Shown in pieces: positions 36,291-49,201 of a stretch of DNA of 64,000 bases. Source of the stretch: Dermatemys mawii (lineage: Eukaryota > Chordata > Testudines > Dermatemydidae); contig ML677373.1 of NCBI GenBank assembly GCA_007922305.1, positions 16,295,071 through 16,359,070 of the forward strand. The letters are read 5' to 3'. The position numbers and the translations under genes were made by a program. Below the pieces are notes generated by a model. The model searched no databases. It worked only from the letters and a program-made list of their open reading frames with translations, and was not told the origin of the DNA. Within the stretch, counting starts at the first letter, position 1; each line of letters starts with the position of its first letter.

Positions 36291-36590
36291 AACTAGCAAT
36301 TGGCTAAGCCCTCAAGGGTTATCTCCGTTGTTAATGTAGCCTCATTCTCTACAAGGCAGCAGAAATGGAGGGAGGGGAGAAGCATGGCAGACAGAGACAC
36401 ACACAGTTTGTGTGTGAGAGAGATGTACATTGCCCCTTTAAGTATGCTGACCCCACTCTTAAGTACACTGTCTTGTTAAATAGATCAGCAAGCTGAGACT
36501 GCTGCCAGGAAGCTCCCTCCCTCCTGAGCCCTGTCATGTGTCTGTCCGTCTCTCCCTCTCCCTCTCCCCTCCACCCCTGTTTTAAAAACC
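36291..36590. repeat. Older interspersed repeat, right part after CR1
   Basis: The sequence 'aactagcaattggctaagcc' followed by 'ctcaagggttatctccgttg', 'ttaatgtagcctcattctct', 'gcccctttaagtatgctgac' and 'ccctgtcatgtgtctgtccg' continues the repeat broken at about 35364. The right boundary is approximate, in a pyrimidine-rich run before the (TTTA)n tract. Confidence 0.5.
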
Positions 36591-36598
36591 TTCACTGT

Positions 36599-36621
36599 TA
36601 TTTATTTATTTATTTATTTAT
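36599..36621. repeat. (TTTA)n microsatellite
   Basis: Five to six TTTA/TTAT units lie in tandem just after the older repeat. Confidence 0.85.
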
Positions 36622-39600
36622 GTATTCATTGCATATGTTCAGATCTTCTGGTACTTAGGAGAAGATGGTTTGGGCTTTTTAAAACTGTGCCTGTCATCTG
36701 CCTTTTACGGTGCATGGTGAATTGATCACCTGCAGAGAGGAGGTAGCATCCAACCACATCTCTGGGCTACAGTCAAAAAGTAGTGCAGCAATGAGTGCTA
36801 TTTGGCAAAAAGCAGGGTATGGAAGCTTCTGTCACAGGCCTCGCTGCAATTCAGACCCCAGGTGACTTAATCTTGTTCCCCAGCAGTTTAGCCTATGTGC
36901 CACATTCACTCTGTTGCTGTTTTTGAGGGGAATAAAAAAAACTGTGCAGGATGTGATTCTGCATCATCCAGTTATGAGCATGAAAAATCCAATTACTCAG
37001 ATTCCAAAAGAATTTATAATCCCTCATGGGAATTTCCTCTCTAAAACCCAGGGCCGTGGGCACAGTTCATGTGATCTCATGGGAGCCATCACATGCATTC
37101 AGAAATGTGTATATAGTGATCAGTTGAGAGACATTCATATGGAAATTCCATTTCATCTTGATAAGAGCAAGTTCACTTTGAACCACACTTGATAGACACA
37201 TGGGACAAATTCTGCCCAGATTTTTTTCAGATGCAATCCCCGTTGACCTAATTGGGGGTTGTAACTAACATAAATCAGGGCAGAATTAGATGCGGTCATA
37301 TGATCCGGCAGTAAAAGACTTTAGGGGAGAGTCATAGCATTCCGTCAGTGCAGACTGTGAGACAATACATCCTTTCATTGCCAGGCTGTATTTTGATGCC
37401 ATGTAATATCCCATTAGTTGCTGTTGCTTGGGAAGAACAACATAGAAAAGGACATTAATTTTCTTCCAGAGCAACCTACTCCAGTCAATCTCCTCCGTCT
37501 TCCTACTGTGTGTGTCACCTTTAACATATGGCAGCTCTGCATCATGGGACTAACACCTAAAATTAGGTATGTCCTTGCTGTTCTTCCTCCCACTGCCACC
37601 CACTTCATGCATATGTGTATAATTTGTAAGGAGCAGCTGAGTATTTTGCCCCCTAGAAACACCATTTTCTTGCTGCTTAACAAAAGCACGTTCCTACACT
37701 TCAACATACACTATATTCTGTCTTAGACAGTGAAAGCACAATTCGTACTTTAAATACATCTTTCCTGGAGAACAAGATGTGAATTCCCAAATATTCAATC
37801 TTCTGGAATGCCTAGGTAGGGTGAGACCAGTGTTTATTTTTCTATTTTATGACAAAGGAAGGAATAGTACTTCAAATGTTGTTGTTTTTTTTCATAATTC
37901 ACCCAAGATCCAGAAGTTTTCCTTGTGTGCTTAAATATCTGAGTGCTGCCGGGGAAGAATATTTCCTGTTGCTGATGTACAGGCAAAAGGTTTTGTGTAT
38001 TATTGAGACATGTTAGTCTCTTTTTGTCCACCCCATTGCTCTGTAAACCTATTCTGTTCCATCTATCAGTGGTTCTGTGTCAAATACCTGCAGGAGTAGA
38101 CAAAGCTCACAGAGAAAATGCTAAGATATTTTAAAGACTTCCTGGTACTTTCTGACACCTTAAGAGCAGCAAAAATTGCTCAAACCTTTTAAAAATCAAG
38201 ACACGAATATTTATCTGAAAGACGTGCTCTAGTTCAAATAGGAATTAATTTGGGGAATTCCTATGGCCTGTGTTATGCAGGAGATCAAATAAGGTGATCA
38301 TAATGGTTCCTGCTGGTCCTATAATCTTTGAATCAGGCCAACATGCTTTTTGACATTTGAAGGAAGTAATATCTTGTGAACTGAGACATCCTTTTAAAAA
38401 TCCCTCTCTGTCGTGCAGTGTGGAAGAGTTGGTGGGAACAGATGTCTGAAGAATGTCACATTGTCTTTGATCATTCATTGTATCTGTAGGAAACAACAGA
38501 GACAGATGAGTATATTCCAAAGGGCCAAATCATGCTGTCTTTTACACCATTGTAAATATTGAGAAACTTCCTGGAAGGCAGTGTAGTTAGTCAGAATATC
38601 TACTTGTATAGCTGAGAACAGAAGTTGATCTATGGTAGGTAACCAAATAGTCTGAGACAATACTCCGAAAAACAGATAGACCATTAAAACAGAAAAAATG
38701 TTACAGTGGGTTTTGTAATCAAAGCTACTAAATCAAGCAACTGCCTTGAAAGCATGCCTTGTCACACCCTTTAGAGTTTTAATTAATGGGTGACAGCAAA
38801 TAGATCATAAATGTCCAGTATATTTGTGTCTGGGGGAGGAAGACCCCCAATTAATTTTGTTAAAAGCTGCATATTTACAGAAATCTATTTATGATTAATG
38901 ACTGAATTTAAGAATAACAAAGCACTGATCATAGCTGGATAACCTCTATAGCATAAATGTAAATGTTTACAGCATTCAGGCTAAACGTATCATCTTAAAA
39001 GGAAAACCGAATTTATTTGCATTTACGTACTGAATGCTAAATAGAAATTGTAAAGCTATAGTCTGATAAGTCATTCTGTGACCAAACCTACCTCCACACA
39101 TTTCCACTGCATTACAAAGTTGGAACTGAGACCCAGATCCTGCTCTGTCCCTTTGTGGATTGAGAGGTGTCTCAGCACAGTTGCACTATGGCAGTACCAC
39201 TGCATACGGTGGGTGGCAGAAAGGATCTGCATCTTGTATTTTATAATCTGCAGATTATTTTGATAATAGCCACCGTATCTATAGGTCGGTGAAATCATCA
39301 TTCTAGTTCAAATCTTAGTAAATCCTCTATTGTTCTCATTAGGAGTAGACATCTACACTCAACATCAAGGGTCCTGTTTAAGTGAGTTCACTATGATATA
39401 ATGAGACACAGCATGATTTGCTGGATTGAGTCTGGCATTTACAATCCAGTAGGATCAGAGCTAGCATTCCAGTTCAGGAGCTATCTCCTTGTATAACTTA
39501 ACGCAAGGCATTTACACCAGAATTTTCAAAACTGCCCTCAGTTTCTGAGTGCTGAACTTAGTATTTACCCGTAGGGCTGATTTTCATAGGTTCTAAGTAC

Positions 39601-39744
39601 TGAGTCCAGTTGGAGTTGCTAGTGCTCAGCACCTCTGAAAATCTTGCCTTTGTCATAAATTTGGCACTCAAAATTAGAGGCCACTTTTGAAAATATTTGC
39701 TTTGATGTCTCATCATCAATTTTTCCATCTGCAAAATACAAATA

Positions 39745-39911
39745 CACCAGACCCTCACTAGAACGTGTATCTATATAACACAAATTCTGATAGAACGTGG
39801 TCGTGAATCCCAAATTTAGTAACGGTCATTAATTTTCATTGTAATGCATCCCCGCTAGAACACGGGACTTGGCATGGATCCCAAATCCCACGTTCTAATG
39901 AGGGTCTGGTG
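39745..39911. mobile_element. Tc1/mariner-type MITE with TA target duplication
   Basis: The left end CACCAGACCCTCACTAGAAC and the reverse complement of the right end CACCAGACCCTCATTAGAAC differ at one of 20 bases. TA lies directly outside each end (39743-39744 and 39912-39913), the mark of Tc1/mariner-superfamily insertion. The element is 167 bp, has no reading frame of note and is internally partly self-complementary (the tagaacg / cgttcta words recur). Family name unknown to me. Confidence 0.82.
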
Positions 39912-40024
39912 TATTGTATTGTACGAGTTTTTCAGGTAAGGTTGGTAGAGGATTGTATGTGCTAAGTATTGTTGTTATAAAGCCTTTTATCCAAAGGGTT
40001 TCAAAGTGCTTAGCAAACTTACGG

Positions 40025-40200
40025 TCTGACCAAGATTTTCAAAAGTGACCCATAATTTTGAGTTCTAATTTTTTGTACCCAGTTTGAGACAGTTTGGGTC
40101 TGATTTTCTGAAAGCGCTAAGCACCAGCTCTCTGAAACTCAGGACCCTCGGAGATGTCTCATTTTGGACAGTTAAGAATGGAGGCACCCAGGATCACTTG
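40025..40200. repeat. Diverged palindromic 'gattttcaaaag' repeat
   Basis: The stretch contains 'gaccaagattttcaaaagtg', 'cagtttgagacagtttgggt', 'ctgattttctgaaagcgcta' and 'tcattttggacagttaagaa'. It looks like a worn member of a turtle fold-back family. Similar words occur at about 11110-11210, 3530-3670 and 39526-39680. Confidence 0.4.
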
Positions 40201-42034
40201 TCATTTCTGAACATCATGTCCAGAAATCTCTTGCACCTACTAATGGCACAGAGACCCCTCTAGGGTGAGATGGGGGGCTTCTGATTAACAGTACACAACA
40301 GCAGTTTAGCAGGGAACTGTATGAAAGAATACGTTTGCCAATGGAAACTACATGACGAAGGCTGGATAGGCAAAATGGAATTACTTGAAAAATAAAAAAT
40401 ATATCAAAGTTTTTAAAAGACTCCAACTCCCATCATATGTGGCTACAGTGAATTCATCTATTCTGATTTTCAGTGAATTCATTTTGTGTTGTTGTAAGGG
40501 AAATAACCTTAGAGGTAAGACTAGGGGACTTGGCACTGGCTTTTATGATAACATGAGTTTGTAATATAAGAATGTTAAGACTTTAAGCAGCTTCTGGCTG
40601 GGTTGGGGTTTTTTTTGGCGGGGGATTTTTTTCACCCAATATCAGGCATCAGAATGGAGAAACATTATTTTGTCCTCTGCAGATACTGTACTTCCTAATC
40701 AGGTTCTGGCATAGCAAGGGATGAACCAGTTTACATTTCCTCCCTGTGAGTAAAACCCTAGAGCTAAGTTCTCTCCCACTTGTAGTCTCATATATCAAAG
40801 TGACTGGAACCAATTCTGATCTCTGTTTACTACAGCAGAGTTACTCCAGCTTTACACAGGTGTGACTCAGGGCCAAATCCTCCACTACTGGGTCATTTCC
40901 ATGTAGGGACGGGAAACTTGGTGAGTTCAAAATCCTGTTAATTCTTCTATTCTTGGAGCACGGTTTGCCACTTTGTTGCAGGGGACATGGTTTCCACCCC
41001 TAAACACTGGGTTCCCCTGAGATCTGTATGGTTTAACTACTAAACCCACAGCCCCTTCAGAGGAACACAGCATAATTGGGGGTTTTGTGTGTCACATTAG
41101 GACCAAAGACGATGATGTAATCAGCGCCTCGGTTTCACGGAAGCCAATGGGCAGTAAGGGCACTAACCATCTTTCAGAAGCTACTCAGCACTTCATGCCC
41201 TTAATCTGCAACTCCTGTGCTATGCCTTCCCTACAGGTGTTTCTTATAAAATATAGTCCTGGGAGAATGTCAAGCCAGCTAAAAACTAAACAAGAGTTAT
41301 TTTTAAAAAATGGTTTTTAAGTTCAGATCATCTGGTTTTGGTAAATACAAAAAACATAACTTCCCAAACTGCTTGTAGGTTCTGAGTTCTGGAAATTGAC
41401 TTTACCAGCTGTTCTCAAGACTGATTTACTATATGTACCCAGTTTTACCCAATTACTTCTTTGATCTAATCCCTCCACAAAGTTAAACAGCTTTAGCTGT
41501 GGTTAAGAACAATTTCCTCTTTGCAGATCTCACCAACACTAGCATCAGCATAAGATGGCAACAGCATATTTTCAGCTTTTCTCAGTTCACTGAGAATCTC
41601 TGTATAATATTTAACAGCTGGCTTCCAAATACTGACATTTTAACAGAGGCTACAAAAGCATATAGGCTGGTTTTTGAGTCAGAAATCTTGACTGGGTCAG
41701 CAGTGTACAATGGCCACAAGAGTTGATGGCAATGCTTCGGTTTCACCATAATCAGTCAGAGCTGATTTCACTGAAAAGACAAAGACCAGGTTAAGTCAAA
41801 ATGGTAAGAGCAGAGGGAGAAAGTGCTGTCCCTTGAAAGCCAAGGGATAATTTTGATCTCCAAAAAAGTGATCATAGATACATAAAAGTGACTGTGGGCT
41901 GCATCATTTATATCGCATGATTAACTATACATTGGCTGCAGCCTGTATGCTGAGTTTGCGAAGTCCTCCATACGTGCCATATTCTGCACAGCCTTCCATG
42001 GCAATAGAACTGACACAATTCTGATGCACAGGGA

Positions 42035-42114
42035 CAGGGTGACCAGATGCATCTGTGAAAAAACGGGACGGGTGTGGGACTATCCCTTTAAAATCAGGGC
42101 ATCAGGTTACCCTA
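42035..42114. mobile_element. hAT-type MITE, TAGGGTGACCAG family, internally deleted copy 2
   Basis: The ends read CAGGGTGACCAG and CAGGTTACCCTA. Outside them lie CACAGGGA (42027-42034) and CACAGGGG (42115-42122), seven of eight matching. Relative to the copy at 19931 it is in reverse orientation and, at 80 bp, has lost about a third of its middle. Confidence 0.75.
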
Positions 42115-42755
42115 CACAGGGGGTCCGAACCACAAAGCACTGCAGCATGGGATTTCTCTCTGTGCCCCCATGCAAGGAGTGAACTGGACTGTAGCTAGTA
42201 GATCTACAATTACTGGATCCACTGGCCAAAACGTCTAATCCTGAGGAGTTCAGAAATAATAGGTTCTTCTGCAGCTGTAAGATTCTGTGATTCCTTTGGT
42301 ACTCCACTGCCACCCAGTGGTAGGGGGAAGGATTGTACATCTCACCTCCAACACCGCTACAGAGCAAAGACATGTTTACTCTGGCTTTGTGCAGGGCTGC
42401 TGTTATTGTTTATTATTACACAACCTTTCACAAAACACGGAAAGGCAGTATTGATCGAGGTCCAAGGGAGTTGCAGAAAAATAGGAAATACAGGGAAACA
42501 GTTGGGTGCAAGGAGGCATTGGGGTTGAGCAGTTAGAAGGCTTCCTGAAAGAAGTGGGTTTAAAGGAGAAGTGTGTTGGGTGCATGGAAAGCAAAAGGCC
42601 ATTCAGAGCATTAGGGGAAGCATGAAGGAAGAGGCAGAGCAGGAGACCAAGGGAGGAGCTAGAGCAACTCCTACAACGCTGTGTGGAGCCTGGCAAACAA
42701 GGGTGTGCACTGAGATTCTATGCAGGAGAAAGGGGAAGGACTCATGTATTGGGGC

Positions 42756-42878
42756 TAAGGTTGCCAATCCCCCAGGGTTGTCCTGGAGTCTCCAGGAATT
42801 AAAGATTAATCTTTAATGAAAGATTATGCCATGTGGAGAAACACCCAAAAATACGTCCAACCAAAATTAACAACCCTA
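42756..42878. mobile_element. Short hAT-like MITE ('gttgccaa' ends)
   Basis: The 123-bp element has ends TAAGGTTGCCAA and, in reverse complement, TAGGGTTGTTAA. Flanks attggggc (42748-42755) and attgggag (42879-42886) match at six of eight bases and are a plausible decayed 8-bp duplication. The interior has a self-complementary 'aaagattaatcttt' core. Confidence 0.6.
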
Positions 42879-44412
42879 ATTGGGAGTGGGTTTCTGAACC
42901 TTCACCCTATGTAGGGCAATCCACATAATATTGAATCCACAGGCCCCAGCTCCACCTCTCCCAAAGCCTGGTCCTACCCCCACCTCCAAGCCCTCGCTGA
43001 ATGGCAGTGCACAGGAGGTCCCCATGGTGATTTCTTCCTAGTGGGTGGTGTGCACCCTGCGTGGCATCCCCAATTTGCCTGCATCTGGGTATCTCTGCAC
43101 CCAAGTGTTTAGGCACATAGAGGGGAGAGAATGGCAGGATTTGCTCCTGGCATAAGAATATGTAAAGGCATCTAGTATAAAATATGAGTGAAGAAAATCA
43201 CTGTAACATTATAGGTGAATTACTGGGTGGCATACGTCATGTGTAGCCTTATGAGCATGCAGTTGCTGCTAGCAACAAGTTTTGCTATATCCTGTTTTTA
43301 TTGTGGGCTGTTTCAGCAGCAGCACTGAAAGTACCAAAGATTAAGGTTTTAATAGTAATGGATTTCCCATCCTCAGTCCCTTGCCTTAAGGCAGTCAGCA
43401 GAAGTTAGAGTAGTTTTGCAATAATTTTCATTTATGCACAAATCATTTAAAGTTTTATCAAGCACCAATAATCTTGAATTAAGCATTACTGTATTTTACA
43501 TTGTCAGTTAGATTTGGGAGATCCAAAATCAAGGATATGAAAGATTAACTGCTCAGTAAAATTACTGATGCAAGTTCAGCAGAGTAGGTTTCAAGGATAT
43601 GGGTTTAGAAAAAACCCAGCTACCTTTGTCATTGCATTTGTGCATTTTATTTTAAATGTGGCACGTTCTGTCTTCACGTACATCATGTGCAGCACCACTC
43701 AATTCAGAGGGCAAGCACAAGGTTCACATGAGGCCAGAATCTAGTTTTCTATATTCAAATAGGGCTGAATCCAGGTCCCACTGAAATCAGTAGCAGAACT
43801 CCTTTGACCCATAATGAATCTTTATATGGTGGGAGTTTGGTTGATTATTGGTTTGGAGAGACATCCGGACTCCCCCAAAAATCTCCAGCAGGTCTTGCAC
43901 AGGATTTCTCCTCTTGCAGGTTGCAGGTCATTTATATAGTCATACAGTGGAGAACTTTGGTCAATTAATCCATGGGAAGTGGCCACAATTCACATTGGCC
44001 ACCCCCATTCAGTCTCCCCGCATGACAGCATGGAAAAGGCCTCCATGGGCATTACATGAACTCTTTGCAGAAGGGGAACCCTGCAAAAGGACCTGCAACA
44101 GTTCTGCTGCCTACAAGGCTTTCCATGACCCTCTGAGAGATTACAGAATTTGGTCCTGCACACATTAATATAATGTAAATGGAAGGTTTTTATCACTTAA
44201 GGTGAAAAACACAATTTGCTAATTCTCAAAATCTAGAAAACATGCACAAGCTATTTTTCATCAGCTTATCCCTCTATCTTTGAACCATGGTTTCCTTAAG
44301 ATAATGTCCTAAATTCTCTTCTTGAAATAAACCATTTTGCATGCTAGCAAGTAAGAACCATAAAGAGGATAATTGTAATGGGATTTAAATAATTTGCTAC
44401 TGTTTCTTTGCC

Positions 44413-44499
44413 AATAAAATAAAGATTGTGTTCTCTTGTTTTGTTTGTACAAGCAATAAAATTTGTCTTACAATTTACTACTATTTAAAAAAAAAAAAA
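44413..44499 (+). other. Cluster of AATAAA hexamers followed by poly(A) tract
   Basis: AATAAA occurs at 44413-44418, 44418-44423 and 44455-44460, and a run of 13 adenines follows at 44487-44499. This spacing looks like the 3' end of a polyadenylated transcript copied back into DNA, or a usable intronic poly(A) site. Upstream sequence shows no recognisable coding region and no target duplication was found. Confidence 0.35.
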
Positions 44500-45364
44500 G
44501 CAAACAACAAAATGCTGACACATTCCCAGCACAAGTATTTGTTTTCCAACAATAAACTTGGCTATCTTCCAATAACACTGACTTGTTTGTAAACCTAAAA
44601 AGCTTTAAATATAGCTAAAATATAGTTGATGACTCCTAAAATGTGGTCAAATGAATCGTTTCCACAAGAAGATTTGCCAAGCACCGCTGCACATTTGAGA
44701 TGGAAAATGTTTTGCAGTTATGAATTTGTGTTGGGTTGCTGCCTTTTCAAAATTCTGCAATATTGCCAGCAATGTCTCACTTTAATAAAAGATGGGCCTT
44801 CAGTTAAACAAAGCCTAGCGGTAGATTTTAACTGCCTCTTACTTCCATTGATGCCCCTACCACACAAATCATAGAGGATGTATTTCTAATACAAGAATGT
44901 CCTGCAGACCAGTAAATCTGGGATTATCTCAGTGGACTGATTATGTCAAAGCTCTTTAGCCACAGCACTTGATGAGGACTAAATATAAATAGCAGGGCAG
45001 TATACAATTGTTTTGTACCTAAATAATCTCTGCTTATTGTGTGTGTCTTTTTCTGATGTGAGCTGTGATATCTGGACTTGATGTATATTTATAAGAGTTC
45101 TTCTAATAAGGATGTTTGGAAAAGGATTGTAAAGATACAGTGGCCCATTGCACTTATCAGTTTTAAGGGGCAAAGCCTGCTCTTACACCAGTGCAAATCC
45201 AGCATCACTCCATTGAAGTCAGGGGCATTTATTTCCAGATGCACAGTAGCACAAAATTTGGCCCCAAGTATTTTGAAATGGAGGGGCCTGATTCTGTTCT
45301 TCCTTACACCATTTTTTCCACCGGTGTAATTCCATCGACGTCAGATATTACTGCTGACTGAGGG

Positions 45365-45425
45365 CCTGATCCTGCACCAGGGGAATTTTTGCATTAACTG
45401 CACTATAGGAGCAGGATCAAGCCCT
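45365..45425. repeat. Short palindromic 'gatcctgca' repeat
   Basis: The arms 'ggcctgatcctgcaccag' and 'gagcaggatcaagccc' form an inverted pair about 60 bp across. It is one of many diverged repeats in the window containing 'cctgatcctg' or 'aggatcaggcc' words. Confidence 0.45.
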
Positions 45426-45721
45426 CATAGTGGTAGGGGAAAAATCAGATCCACTGTCAATTGTTCCCCAGCTCTAAAGTTTATAGAAAAAAGCAATTTA
45501 TTAAAATAGATAAATATATAGAAAATGAAGACTGTTGGTGGGTCCCACCCTGTTGCCTGTGGATATTTATTCACATTGTTAAATCAGCCCACAATTTGTT
45601 CTAATTCACATGACTGGCAGTGTGCGCTCATGGTTCATAGATTCATTGGTTCTAAGGGGCGCACTGTGGTTACGTCTGACTTCCTGTATAACATAGGCCA
45701 TAGAACTTTTCTGAATTAATT

Positions 45722-45925
45722 CCTGTTTGAACTGGAGCAGGTCTATTAGAAAAAACATGCCCTCTTGCTTGAAAAATTACCTCTGATGAAAAATCCACCA
45801 CAGCCCTTGGTAAGTTGTTCCAATGATTAATTACCGTCTCTGTTAAAAAATAGCAGTTTATTTCCATTCTGATTTTGTCTAGCTTCTTTTTCCAGCCATA
45901 GGATTTTGTTAATCTTTGGTTGCTA
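45722..45925 (-). mobile_element. CR1 LINE 3' fragment, antisense
   Basis: On the + strand it reads 'ctgtttgaactggagcaggt', 'aaaatccaccacagcccttg', 'ttgttccaatgattaattac', 'ctgattttgtctagcttctt' and 'tttccagccataggatt'. This is the reverse complement of the CR1 3' coding/UTR region, truncated on both sides. Confidence 0.75.
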
Positions 45926-48900
45926 GCTCACACTGGATATAGCTGTGTGACAGATCAGGATTTAGGCCTCTTGGACAGGACTGTGCAGGGATCCTGGGAA
46001 GGAAAAGGTAAAATTAAAAATGATTCCATTATTAATTAAAGTCAGTAAGGGAAAGCTGGATAATGGTTATGTAAAACTAAGCAGAACAAAACACTTCAAA
46101 TAGTGCTATAGGGAACACATACTGTATTAGCAGGGTGAGATATCTGGCTCCATGATTCTACAGGTAATCAAAATCAGGTAAGTAATTCACAAAATTTACT
46201 AAATGATCAACATGTTTACGGTTCAATCCTTCAGCTGTTACACAAGCAAGTGGAATTTCAGGGCCACAGACTTTTAGAGAATATCCAATTTTAAAACAGT
46301 GATTTACCTTGTCAACCAGAGAAAAAGTCTCGTTTGGGAACTACTAACATCTCAGAAAATTCATCTTAGAAAATAGGGCAAATATTTTTTCCTGTTCAAA
46401 ACCACATTTGTAAATATATAAATTCACACACATAATTGATATGTAACTTCTGTACACACATCTATAATTTAGTATATAACGTTTTAATAGTGAGTAGATT
46501 GATTTTTTAAAAAAATTGTCGTGTTCATAAATTCCATATAAATGTGATATTAGAACTCTTTTTCAGTGTCTTTGCATGTTAGGTATAAACCTGTTCCCTT
46601 TGAAACGTACACACTTGTTACTCTAGTAATTAAAGAGCTCACTGAAGACTCAGTTTGCATCTCCTATTCTTGTAAGTCATCCCATGGCTTAACTGGGGCT
46701 ATTTGTGAGCAGAAACATTGCTAAATCTATATGCCAAATCTTGCTGTTCTTACTCAGCCACTCTACAGGCATCACCTCATTGAAGGATTTGGCCGTGTAC
46801 TAAGTAATGGATCCATTGACAGGCAACCAGCTCAGAAGATGGAGTAATCTAGTTAAAGCAGCTCAAGTTTTAAATTAAATTAGCTTTGTGGCCCAGCTTT
46901 ACCTCGTGGTTGGCAGCAGTACTGTCCTCATCGCACTTTATTTAGTACATCTGAGTAAAAGGCATGAGTACAAGGTAATGGCATAGGTCGTTCATCCCAT
47001 CAGAACAGAATAATCCCTGTACCAGTAAGTCAGTGCAGTGAGACACTGACGCAAAAGCTAACCTTCACATATTAAAATGAGACCACAAGCAAATGGTGCA
47101 GGAAAAGAAAAAGCAAGTGAACGCAAAGGCAAAATTTGCTCCCACTTAACTGGGGTTTAGAGCCAGAGTAGCCTCATTGCTCACTCAGAAAAGTTAGAAG
47201 GATGCAACTGAGAGCTGAAATTGGGCCCCAGTTTAGTCTGCAGCTCTGTGTTAGAGCAAGGTGTGAGACTTAGTGGAAATAATGTAGCTGCATTAAATCT
47301 GTGTTCTAGCCCACAAACACTGCCTTGTTCCACAAGGCATTGTAAAGGCAAGTGAGTGTAATTACTGTCACAGGGACCGTGGGTCAATTCCTCAGCAGGT
47401 GTAATTTGGCTTAGTTCTGTTGGTTTCACACCAGTCAAGGATCTGGCCTCACGTTTATTGCTGCATAAGCCAACTGTGCTTGAAGAAACTGTTCAGAGAA
47501 CTGCTTAGTAGACAGAGTGCAATGCAAATACATGGGAGGGAGGAGGGGAAACAGAGAAGGTGCAAAACTGCAGCAGGTATTGAGAGAGAATGAAGTGAAG
47601 GAGAAAAATGTCTTGTGTGAAGATCTTTATACACTAATAAAACATAGTCAGATTCAGCCCACAGTTACATCCCATTAAATCAGTGGGCCAAATTCTGCTC
47701 CGTGTTCCACCTGTGTAAATGCAGAATATGTCCACTAACTTCCATAGAATTACAGTCGTTTACAGAGGTAAAACTGAGCAGTGAATTTGGCCCAGTGGAT
47801 TTGCAAAACAAAGTGTAAACCAAGCCAGCAGTGGGGCAGATGCTTTCCCCTCCAGCCATGGGGTAGTACTCCCTATTTATGGGACCACTAACCCCAGAGC
47901 TGTGTTTTTAAATTCACTTGTGACTACACATTAGCATGCCTTTTGGCTGTGTATGCTACACCACAGCTCATAACTAACTGAAGAATAAAATCACTCATCT
48001 TATTACTAGGCTTGGCAGGATTTGATTTAAATCACTAGTCAGTGATAAACATTAGTCTCATCAGATACACAGAAATAGATGCTAAAAATATCCATTGATT
48101 GCAGCTAGCAAGTGCAGCCTCCCCTGCACCTAGCACCCTCAGGCATCTAGATCTCAGGACGCGCCAAGTGTGGGGAAGACTGCAATCCTGGTAAGGCAGA
48201 GCAGAGATCCCAGCCAGGATCACGAGGAGAATGACGAGTTCCCAGCTGCAGGGGAGGCCACCCCACTGCTGAATGGCTCCTGCCCAGGGACAGTCCCTGC
48301 ATTTATGGCAGGGGAGTGAATGAGTGGGGCGGTGATGGTGGGAATGCAGGGGCTCCCTGTGTGGCCCTGGGGTTGGTGACAGTGGGGTGGCTTCCCCTAT
48401 GGCCAGGGGTTTGTCGTCCTTGTATTTCTGGCCAGGGATCTCTGCTCTGCCCTTCCTGAACCGCAGCCTCCCTCCACCTTGTGTAGGATTCGGATGTCAT
48501 TAAATAAATGTTCTTGCTCGCTCACGCGCTCACACACACATGCAGAGTTAATTTTGCATGATTGTGAAAATCAAATAGAAAAAAAATGATCAAAAATGCT
48601 TTAAAAACCCATAATCTCACACAACCAAAAACAGTAAATCGATCAAAATCAGTATCTGAGTGAACCTACCAAATGAAAATCAAATTCTCCCCAAACTACT
48701 TATTACACATGCCACCCATGTTGTTTCTTTTCTGTGAACTGTTTCTGCTGTGGAGTGGTGAATGCTCTCAGCTTGCCAGAATGTTAGGAGATTTAGTTCC
48801 AGTTTGTAGACTGTGGCTGTATTAGTGGACGTAACAGTGGTCGTTCGTGAAACACCACCTCTAGGGTATTTTCAGTATACCAAGATTCCTTTGCTGCAAG

Positions 48901-49201
48901 AGCACTTTTCTCCTTAGCTTTCAGTTAAATCAAGGGGAAATATTTGAGGCAAGGAACTTGACTTGGAGTTCTTCTCACATCCTTTTGCCTATAGAATGGG
49001 AAATAAATATGTGAGGTTTCATGTTTAATGAAAGAAACACTCCTACACTGGAAATATTTTAATGAACAGTTCTTAGGGTCTGATCCTGTGAGACACTGAG
49101 GAACTCCAGTGAGCGGCTAAACATCCTTAGAACTTCTCCTGCTTTTATGATCTGAAATAACCCCTTTGGGGACGCTAATGGCATTTCTTGTTTCCATTTA
49201 G

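Larger units (their letters stand above)
29171..49201 (+). other. STXBP4: STXBP4 last intron (about 20.0 kb)
   Basis: This GT-AG phase-2 intron has donor gtgagt and acceptor gtttccatttag. It contains the palindromic insertion 34296-34528, a CR1 (35365-36290) nested in an older repeat, several short DNA elements (39745, 42035, 42756), an antisense CR1 fragment at 45722-45925, and microsatellites. The stretches between carry many diverged fold-back repeats and no supported gene. Confidence 0.8.
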
